This document shows, one piece after another, positions 1 to 5,257 of a stretch of 5,257 bases of DNA. Each line of letters starts with the position of its first letter. Positions within the stretch are counted from its first letter, which is position 1. The position numbers and the translations under genes are program-made. This DNA comes from CAZQYC01 sp043746555 (lineage in GTDB: Bacteria > Pseudomonadota > Gammaproteobacteria > Steroidobacterales > Steroidobacteraceae), in the NCBI GenBank assembly GCA_043746555.1, contig JAYTQU010000069.1, forward strand, positions 1-5,257, written 5' to 3'. The notes below the pieces were generated by a model, which was given only the letters and a program-made list of their open reading frames with translations, was not told where the DNA came from and did no database searches.

Positions 1-6
1 GGCGGT

Positions 7-53
7 CTACACGAATGTAGTGCCACTCGGAAAGTTTTGAAGGCGTAAGTGGC
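7..53. repeat. Two adjacent inverted repeats at left edge
   Basis: CTACA-CGAA-TGTAG (7-20) is a five-pair stem with a four-base loop, which reads UUCG on the minus-strand RNA. Next to it, GCCACT (22-27) pairs with AGTGGC (48-53) across a 20-base loop. They lie downstream of the micro-ORF and could be part of the operon's 3' end, but no U-run follows on the minus strand. On the plus strand a T-rich stretch at 68-77 is 15 bases away. Weak terminator or processing-stem candidates only. Confidence 0.2.
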
Positions 54-93
54 TGAATGGGAAAGGTGTTTTATTTTGGATGTTAAGAATGGG

Positions 94-162
94 TTAAGCC
101 GTCGACTTCAAGAAGCAAAACACAGCAGCCACGACTGCGCCAAGAAATAATCGATTTTTCAT
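94..162 (-). CDS. Candidate micro-ORF, 22-residue hydrophobic peptide
   Basis: Not recognised as any known family. The minus strand reads ATG at 162-160 through TAA at 96-94. The peptide begins MKNRLFLGAVVAA, continues through VFCFL and ends KSTA. It has basic residues at 2 and 4, an uncharged hydrophobic stretch of about 14 residues (5-18), then K19: the pattern of a single membrane segment or a signal-peptide-like leader. GAGGAG stands nine bases before the ATG, a better ribosome site than the adaptor gene has. It starts 122 bases after the channel stop, on the same strand. Neither alternative frame stays open beyond the TAA for more than a few codons, so it does not look like a frameshifted longer protein. 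It may be a small membrane protein cotranscribed with the pump, a remnant of a secreted protein gene, or chance. The ribosome site supports translation; function is unknown. Confidence 0.35.
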   Translation of the reverse strand: MKNRLFLGAVVAAVFCFLKSTA

Positions 163-171
163 GATATCGAA

Positions 172-177
172 CTCCTC
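172..177 (-). promoter_or_regulatory. Shine-Dalgarno GAGGAG of the micro-ORF
   Basis: The minus strand carries GAGGAG with a nine-base spacer to the ATG at 162. Its GGAG core sits in the loop of a small inverted repeat, ATCGA (166-170) with TCGAT (176-180), so a five-base-pair stem could partly limit ribosome access. The match to the anti-SD is seen directly; control by the stem is only a possibility. Confidence 0.4.
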
Positions 178-188
178 GATGTTGATGA

Positions 189-203
189 CCAGTGAAACAC
201 TAG
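189..203 (-). repeat. Small hairpin between channel gene and micro-ORF
   Basis: The minus-strand transcript CUAGUG-UUU-CACUGG can form a six-pair stem, one pair being G-U, with a three-base loop. It lies 11 bases before the micro-ORF ribosome site. No U-run follows, so it is a poor intrinsic terminator; it may simply be chance or a minor structure in the leader. A second CACTGG at 235-240 could pair alternatively with CCAGTG at 189-194. Confidence 0.2.
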
Positions 204-246
204 AAGGCTCAGGAATACGACGGCGCTATTTCGACACTGGATTTAT

Positions 247-258
247 CTCGATATCGAG
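247..258. repeat. 12-base perfect palindrome CTCGATATCGAG
   Basis: A perfect 12-base palindrome begins 27 bases past the channel stop codon. Its core GATATCGA recurs at 163-170, directly before the micro-ORF start codon. It could be a dimeric-regulator operator or a small RNA hairpin; with no T-run on either strand nearby it is not a convincing terminator. No function is assigned. Confidence 0.4.
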
Positions 259-284
259 CCCGTCATCGGCGTTTGAATGGTTAA

Positions 285-1595
285 CTACAACGCACCCAAT
301 GCCTTACTGAGTTCGTATTGCGCCTTGTTGTAATCGACGATCACGCTTAGATAGTCGGCCCGCGCGCGAACCAATTCCTGTTGTGCTTGTAGGTCTTCCA
401 GCACAACGCCCACACCCAACTGTTTACGCTCGCGAGTGAGACGCAGCGTTTCGGCGGCGGCCGTCAAGCTATTGCGGCTAGAGCTAATTTGTTGCGATAG
501 CGATTTGACGCGCGAGTAACTGTCCACCACTTGCCGCTTGATGGTGTCGATGGTTTTGTCGACGTTCAACTCGGAGACGTGCAGCCGCGCGTTGCTTGCT
601 TTGATGCGAGTGAAGTCGAAGAGTCCGCCGGGACCCAAGCGCCAACTGACGCCAAAGAAGTAGTCTTTCGATCCCGCATAGTTACCGCTGGCGTTGTCGC
701 GTCCACCGCCGAATTCACCTAAAAACGCTTGCACGCCGATTGATGGAATCAACGGTCCATACGTTGTGCTGTTCTTTGATTCGCGCGCAGCGGCGGCCAG
801 CGCCTGGCCCTGTTTCAACTCGGGGCTTGCCTTGATTGCCTTGGTGAGCAGAGAGTCGAGCGTTGCATTGGCGTCGATCATGGAGAGAGGCACTAACTCG
901 TTACTCTGAGGAACCAACTCGACACTAGGGTCTAAGTGCAGTTGCTGCGCTAAACGAGCGGCCGCCGAGCGCTGTTGTTGCTGTACTTGCACCAGGTTCG
1001 AACGAAAGCGTTCGGTCTGCGTTTGAACGCGCAGTTCATCGCCTTTAAACGCAACACCCGCACCAACGGCGTTGCTGATTTGTTGTTGATAGGTTTCAGA
1101 GGTCTTCAACGCTTCTTGATTCACGTCGACCAGCGCTTGTGCTTTCAACAAATCGAAATAGCCACTCGCTGCGGCGAGACTCGAATCCTGTTCTTGCGCC
1201 GACAAACCTGCTGTCGTTGCATTGATCGTTTGCTTTGCGGCCAGCGTCGAGTACAGCGCGTCGCCGATGTCTACTTGCGCATTGATCGTGGGTCCGTAGG
1301 CGGTCGATTGTTTATCGACATCGACCAACGTTCCGTCAATGGCTTGCGTGCGGCCTTCGTGACGACGAAAGCTCACTCCTGCCGATATCCACGGCAAGAA
1401 CTTCGCGATGGCAGCACTATGATTGGCTTTCGCTTCATCGAGACGCGCGCGGGCGATTTGCACATCCAAATTTTGCGCTTTTGCCAATTGCAACGCCGTG
1501 GGCAAATCGATGCGATAGGGGTGGTCCGCGTTCTGCGCCGACGCCAACGAAATGACGAGCGAGAGACTTAAGAGCCCACACTGTCGCGAACGCAT
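285..1595 (-). CDS. Outer-membrane efflux channel, TolC/OEP family
   Basis: Outer-membrane factor providing the exit duct of the pump, expected to work as a trimer. The 436-residue product has a Sec signal peptide: R2/R4, hydrophobic residues 7-19, probable cleavage after A20 in LASA-Q. C6 is too close to the start to be a lipobox. Two OEP-type halves are visible. Half one (about 28-222) begins with the usual LPTALQLAKAQN helix and ends in long Gln/Ala/Arg-rich coiled-coil helices (KGDELRVQTQTERFRSNLVQ). Half two (about 243-434) has the PxLxPSIGV strand, a Gly/Asn-rich segment (293-309) and FFGVSWRLGPGGLFDF, consistent with beta-barrel strands and loop, then helices with GVGVVLEDLQAQQELVRARADYLSVIVDYNKAQYELSKALG. 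The two halves show the internal repeat typical of the family. Length is normal. The start is the ATG inside the adaptor stop (TAATG), with GGAG eight bases upstream. Last sizeable gene of the operon; no clear terminator follows it. Confidence 0.95.
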   Translation of the reverse strand: MRSRQCGLLSLSLVISLASAQNADHPYRIDLPTALQLAKAQNLDVQIARARLDEAKANHSAAIAKFLPWISAGVSFRRHEGRTQAIDGTLVDVDKQSTAYGPTINAQVDIGDALYSTLAAKQTINATTAGLSAQEQDSSLAAASGYFDLLKAQALVDVNQEALKTSETYQQQISNAVGAGVAFKGDELRVQTQTERFRSNLVQVQQQQRSAAARLAQQLHLDPSVELVPQSNELVPLSMIDANATLDSLLTKAIKASPELKQGQALAAAARESKNSTTYGPLIPSIGVQAFLGEFGGGRDNASGNYAGSKDYFFGVSWRLGPGGLFDFTRIKASNARLHVSELNVDKTIDTIKRQVVDSYSRVKSLSQQISSSRNSLTAAAETLRLTRERKQLGVGVVLEDLQAQQELVRARADYLSVIVDYNKAQYELSKALGAL

Positions 1596-2671
1596 TACTT
1601 AGTCTCCGCAATCTGCACGGCTTGACCATCGCTCAAGGTGCGCTTGCCAACGAGAATCACAGCGTCGTTCGCAGTGATGCCTTCCATCACTTCCACTTTT
1701 ACACCGTCGTTGAAACCGACTTTGACCGGACGCTTTTTCGCAACGCCATCCGCTGCCACGAAAGCGAACGCGTTGGCTTTTTCCATCACCAGCGCTGCGA
1801 CCGGGATCAACAGCACCGCGTCATGGTGCTCAATGCCAATCTGCATTGAGGCATACATGCCGGGCCGCAATTCCAATTTTGGATTCGGCAGTTCTACTTC
1901 GGCGAGCATGGTTCGGCTGCCATCGTCGAGGGCGTAAGCGTAGCGCGTAATCGTGCCAGCAAAATTGCGGCCTGCTAAACCTTCGACGTTGAGACGCACT
2001 GGCAATCCTTTATTGACCAGCGATGCTTCAGCGGCAGGCACGGCGACTTGCGCACGCACACTCGTGAAATTCATCAACGTCACAATCGCCGCGCTTTGCG
2101 CGGTGCTACCCGACGTGGCGGCGGGAATGAATGCGCCGAGATCAACATAGCGTTTGGTAATCACGCCGGGGAAAGGCGCAGTGATGTTGGCGTACGCAAG
2201 CAGCGTTTGATTGCGGTCGACATTCGCCTGCGCAACATCGAACTTGCCCTTCGCGCGATCCAACTCCACCGGCATCACTAAGTCTGGTGATCGCTGATAC
2301 GCTTGTTGTAGCCGATCATATTCTGCTTTCGCCGCGGTTGCTTCGGCACGATAGCGCGTGAGATCGGCACTTAGTTCCGGCGCTTCAATTTCCGCAATCA
2401 ATGCGCCGCTCTTAACCGAGTCGCCTTTATCGACTTTGATAGCTTTGAGATATCCCGGAACTTTCGCGTACAACGTGGCTTCCTGTAATGCGTGAATCGT
2501 GCCCGGCAACGTTACGACGCGATCAACGCCGCCACGCGACGGATGCGTGACCTCAACCAATGTTGGAGCGGCCGTACTTTTGCCGGTATCTGCTTGCGCC
2601 ACGATAGACGCTGTCGCAATCACCGTGAACACCAACGTACCGACCACGGTTTTAGTGAAAATGTTTTTCAT
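1595..2671 (-). CDS. RND efflux periplasmic adaptor subunit (membrane fusion protein, HlyD/AcrA-like)
   Basis: Periplasmic adaptor joining the permease to the outer-membrane channel. The 358-residue product starts with a Sec-type signal: K2/K7, hydrophobic residues 8-25, and an A-Q-A site giving probable cleavage after A27. There is no lipobox Cys, so it is not an AcrA-like lipoprotein. If the signal is uncleaved, the segment could instead anchor the protein. Domains in order: first half of the lipoyl/barrel-sandwich domain (about 63-98, PGYLKAIKVDKGDSVKSGALI); a fairly short alpha-helical hairpin rich in Ala, Glu and Gln (about 100-158); second lipoyl half (about 160-183, ITAPFPGVITKRYVDLGAFI); beta-barrel domain (about 196-280, with LRPGMYASMQI); and membrane-proximal domain (281-358). 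Length is typical of short MFPs. The ATG lies 19 bases after the permease stop; the only Shine-Dalgarno-like element is GAAAG three bases from the ATG, which is weak and close, so translation may rely on coupling with the permease. The TAA stop overlaps the next gene's ATG. Confidence 0.95.
   Translation of the reverse strand: MKNIFTKTVVGTLVFTVIATASIVAQADTGKSTAAPTLVEVTHPSRGGVDRVVTLPGTIHALQEATLYAKVPGYLKAIKVDKGDSVKSGALIAEIEAPELSADLTRYRAEATAAKAEYDRLQQAYQRSPDLVMPVELDRAKGKFDVAQANVDRNQTLLAYANITAPFPGVITKRYVDLGAFIPAATSGSTAQSAAIVTLMNFTSVRAQVAVPAAEASLVNKGLPVRLNVEGLAGRNFAGTITRYAYALDDGSRTMLAEVELPNPKLELRPGMYASMQIGIEHHDAVLLIPVAALVMEKANAFAFVAADGVAKKRPVKVGFNDGVKVEVMEGITANDAVILVGKRTLSDGQAVQIAETK
1604..1607 (-). 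promoter_or_regulatory. Shine-Dalgarno GGAG of the outer-membrane channel gene
   Basis: On the minus strand, GGAG is followed by eight bases and then the ATG at 1595. It lies within the last codons of the adaptor gene, whose TAA shares one base with this ATG. This fixes the channel start and suggests translational coupling of the two genes (inference from the geometry). Confidence 0.75.
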
Positions 2672-2690
2672 ATTCTTTCAGCTGATTATT

Positions 2691-5257
2691 TCAATTGGGC
2701 GTCGATACGAAATGGTCGCTTTGTGGATCGCGCGGGTCGAGTGAGCGCGAGCGCGTACTGGCTCTATCACGCACGATGGCGAACACCGCAGGCAAGACCC
2801 ACAGTGTTGCCAGCGTCGCGCCGATCAATCCACCGATGACGGCGCGACCGAGCGGTGCGGTTTGATCGCCGGTTTCGCCCAAGCCCAATGCCATCGGCGA
2901 CATGCCGGCAATCATCGCGAGACTGGTCATCAAGATCGGACGCAATCGGCTCTGCGCACCATCAATCGCTGCATCGGCCGCATTGAGTCCAGCGATGCGA
3001 CTGCGTTCGGCAAACGTGACGAGCAAGATCGCATTAGCTACAGCGACGCCGATCGCCATGATGGCACCGATGAACGATTGCACATTGAGCGTCGTCCCCG
3101 TGGTCCACAACACCAGTACTACACCTGCGATCACGGCCGGTACCGACGAGATCACGACCAATGCCAAACGCAACGATTGAAAATTCGCCGCGAGCAATAG
3201 AAATATGACGACCACGGCGAGCAGCAATCCCGATTGCAATCCGCCGAGCATTTGATTCATTGGCGTCACTTGTCCTCGAATAGTCACGCTAAGTCCGGGC
3301 GGTGGATCGCCCGCATCGCTAACGGCTTGCGCAACTTGTTTTGCCACATGCCCCAAGTCGCTGCCTTCGATATTGGCAGTCAACGACACCAGGCGTTGCG
3401 AGTTATAGCGTTCGTACTGTCCGACGGCCGTGCTGCCGGTAACCTCCGCCACGGAACGCAGCAAGATAGAACTGTTGCCGCGATTCAATACGGGAATGTT
3501 CTTGATCTCCTCCAGCGAATTCATTTGCGCCTTTGGAATCTGCACTTGCACTTGATAGGCAATCCCGCTCCCCGAATCAGCCCAAAAAATAGGCGTAGTG
3601 AAGCGGCTGGATGAAGTGGCTACTGCTAATGATCGCGCCAAGTCGGCCATCTTCACACCCATCAACCCGGCGCGTTCGCGATCAACGTCGACACGCACAG
3701 TGGGATAATCCAGCGTTTGGCCTAATTGCAAATCACGCAGCGCTGTGACGGTGGCGAGCTTCTCGCGAATTTTTTCGGCGAAGTCTCGATCCGCCATCAA
3801 ATTCGCGCCGCTCACGGCCACTTCGATGGGTGTGTTTGCGCCAAAACTCATGACACGACTGATGATGTCGCTTGGCTCGAAAGAGAATTTGATGTCCGGC
3901 AATTCTCGCGCAAATCGTTCGCGCAGTTTTTCGCGCAGTTTCACCATATCGACTTTCGCGACGTCTTTCAATTGCACTTGCAGCACGCCTTCTTCCGGAC
4001 CGCCGTTCCATTGGTAGATGAGATTGATCGGATATGTTGGCGCATGCACGCCCACGAAGGCCAAGGTGATCGCGACATTATCTGCACCCGCGGCTTCTTT
4101 GATTAAATCCAGCACGTGTAGTGCCGTGACTTCCGTGTTTTCGACTTTCGTGCCGGCCGGTCCGCGAATGCGCAATTGCAATTGACCCGAATCGGAACGG
4201 GGAAAGATTTCCGTGCCCAAGCGTCCGCCCACCACGATCACAATGAGCGCGGTAGCGACCAAATATCCGGCGAGTGTGATCCACCGTAAACGCAGCGATT
4301 GCAACACGGTGCGCTGGTAGCGCACTCTGATTTTATCAAAGGGCGTGGGAATGCGTTCCTCAGTATCGATCTCTTCTTGTCGATGACTACGAATGATCCA
4401 CGTAGACATCACCGGCACGAACATGTTGGCGAACAGAAATGCAGCCGCCATGGAAAACCCCACGGCCAATGCCAACGGCGCGAACAATGCTTTACCGGCA
4501 CCTTCCATAAAGAAAGACGGAATAAACACTGCCAACACGCACAACATCGAAATGAATAACGGCAGCGCCACTTCGCGGACGGCGTCTGCGACCGCAAGCG
4601 CCACAGGCTTATGCTTGGCTAAGTGCGTATGAATATTTTCCATCGCGACCGTGGACATATCGACCAAGATACCGACTGCCAACGCGAGACCACCCAAGGT
4701 CATCAGGTTAATTGTTTGGCCCGTGAGCCACAGTGCGAGCGTTGCGCCGAGCAACGACAACGGAATATTGACGACAACGATCAAAGAACTGCGCCAGTCA
4801 CGCAAGAACAACAGCACCATCAAACCCGCCAGCACTGCGCCGAGCGCACCTTCCATCGTCAAACTTGCAATGGCGCGCGTGACGAACGGTGATTGATCGA
4901 ACTCGTAACTGACTTTCACGCCTTCTGGCACAGCAGCTTGAAACTTCGGTAAGTTTTCTTTGACGAGCGCAACGACGGTGAGAGTCGACGCATCGGCGCG
5001 TTTCGTGACGGGGATGTACACCGTGCGACGGCCATTGATATCTGCGTAACTGGTCACGATGTCGGAGGTATCGGCGACGCTAGCGACGTCGCGCACGAAG
5101 ACTGCCGGATAGGTACCGGGTTTGATCGGCACGGCTTCGAGGTCTTTGATGTTCTGCACCACCGAGTTGATCGGTACCATCGGATACAAATCGCCGATGG
5201 TGGCGTTGCCCGATGGGCTAATGACATTGGCTGACGCAATCGCCGCCACGACGTCGT
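2691..5257 (-). CDS. RND-superfamily efflux permease, inner-membrane subunit (5' end missing at right window edge)
   Basis: Proton-driven inner-membrane pump of a tripartite efflux system. The frame is open through the right edge, so the N-terminus (TM1 and most of the first periplasmic subdomain, about 200 residues by comparison with AcrB-type proteins of ~1050) is missing. The GTG at 5249-5247 is an internal Val, not a start. Numbering from that Val as 1, the visible 852 residues contain: the rest of the first periplasmic loop (1-125); TM2-TM6 (about 131-285), with TM4 reading GILVDMSTVAMEN (D197, M198, E204); a charged cytoplasmic linker (286-320); TM7 (322-341); the second large periplasmic loop (345-665); and TM8-TM12 (671-827), including TM10 GVAVANAILLVTFAE and the family motif RLRPILMTSLAMIAGMSP before and in TM11. 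The C-terminal tail is short and charged. HAE1 pumps have two Asp in TM4 and a Lys in TM10; here the second Asp is Met and the Lys position is Ala738. The Asp six residues before D197, typical of CzcA-type metal pumps, is Ala. Family assignment is firm; the substrate class (drug, solvent, metal or other) is not. First gene of the visible operon. Confidence 0.96.
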   Translation of the reverse strand, partial: DVVAAIASANVISPSGNATIGDLYPMVPINSVVQNIKDLEAVPIKPGTYPAVFVRDVASVADTSDIVTSYADINGRRTVYIPVTKRADASTLTVVALVKENLPKFQAAVPEGVKVSYEFDQSPFVTRAIASLTMEGALGAVLAGLMVLLFLRDWRSSLIVVVNIPLSLLGATLALWLTGQTINLMTLGGLALAVGILVDMSTVAMENIHTHLAKHKPVALAVADAVREVALPLFISMLCVLAVFIPSFFMEGAGKALFAPLALAVGFSMAAAFLFANMFVPVMSTWIIRSHRQEEIDTEERIPTPFDKIRVRYQRTVLQSLRLRWITLAGYLVATALIVIVVGGRLGTEIFPRSDSGQLQLRIRGPAGTKVENTEVTALHVLDLIKEAAGADNVAITLAFVGVHAPTYPINLIYQWNGGPEEGVLQVQLKDVAKVDMVKLREKLRERFARELPDIKFSFEPSDIISRVMSFGANTPIEVAVSGANLMADRDFAEKIREKLATVTALRDLQLGQTLDYPTVRVDVDRERAGLMGVKMADLARSLAVATSSSRFTTPIFWADSGSGIAYQVQVQIPKAQMNSLEEIKNIPVLNRGNSSILLRSVAEVTGSTAVGQYERYNSQRLVSLTANIEGSDLGHVAKQVAQAVSDAGDPPPGLSVTIRGQVTPMNQMLGGLQSGLLLAVVVIFLLLAANFQSLRLALVVISSVPAVIAGVVLVLWTTGTTLNVQSFIGAIMAIGVAVANAILLVTFAERSRIAGLNAADAAIDGAQSRLRPILMTSLAMIAGMSPMALGLGETGDQTAPLGRAVIGGLIGATLATLWVLPAVFAIVRDRASTRSRSLDPRDPQSDHFVSTPN

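Noticed and set aside
1..48. Possible C-terminal end of a plus-strand gene entering from the left
   Set aside because: Two plus frames are open from the edge (stops at 38-40 and 46-48), but 12-15 codons are too few to distinguish a gene from chance and neither peptide is recognisable.
163..284. Promoter or intrinsic terminator between the channel gene and the micro-ORF
   Set aside because: No pair of -35/-10 boxes with proper spacing was convincing, and none of the small stems is followed by a T-run on the transcribed strand.
975..1571. Plus-strand open frame of 198 codons inside the channel gene
   Set aside because: It is antisense to a clearly conserved TolC-family gene. Its product is rich in Arg, Gln, Cys and Ile with no domain pattern, as expected from a shadow of the coding strand.
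3915..3942. Short tandem repeat TCGCGCAGTTT in the permease gene
   Set aside because: Two copies of about 11 bases encode the amphipathic KLREKLRER helix; this is explained by codon repetition in a coding region.
3726..4106. Plus-strand frames of 90-126 codons inside the permease gene
   Set aside because: Antisense to the permease periplasmic domain, with compositions typical of reverse-strand shadows and no recognisable motifs.
5247..5249. GTG as the start of the permease
   Set aside because: The frame continues upstream to the window edge (codons for Asp-Val before it), and the protein would lack TM1 and most of the first periplasmic domain. It is an internal Val.

Overview
The window holds most of one minus-strand operon for a tripartite RND efflux system. 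It comes from a Gram-negative (two-membrane) bacterium, since the operon encodes an inner-membrane RND permease, a periplasmic adaptor and a TolC-type outer-membrane channel. Base composition is moderately GC-rich by eye. A proteobacterium or an acidobacterium-like lineage would fit, but nothing here fixes the genus.

Layout in transcription order (right to left): the permease enters from the right edge without its first ~200 residues and ends at 2691. After a 19-base gap the membrane-fusion/adaptor gene runs 2671 to 1595. Its TAA stop overlaps the ATG of the outer-membrane factor gene by one base (TAATG), and that gene runs 1595 to 285. The order permease-adaptor-channel differs from the common adaptor-permease-channel order of acrAB/mexAB-oprM type operons. 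The three products would form one envelope-spanning pump: the permease takes substrate and uses the proton gradient, the adaptor bridges the periplasm, and the channel opens to the outside. Substrate is not resolved. The permease lacks the extra TM4 aspartate of heavy-metal (CzcA/CusA) pumps and also has unusual replacements at two drug-pump proton-relay positions (Met for the second Asp of TM4, Ala for the TM10 Lys).

The left 284 bases contain no gene of ordinary size. They hold a 12-base perfect palindrome, several small inverted repeats, and one well-led micro-ORF (162 to 94, minus, 22 codons) preceded by GAGGAG and predicted to encode a single hydrophobic segment. It could be a small membrane protein associated with the pump, or a chance ORF. 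No convincing intrinsic terminator or promoter was seen. The upstream promoter and any regulator gene must lie beyond the right edge.
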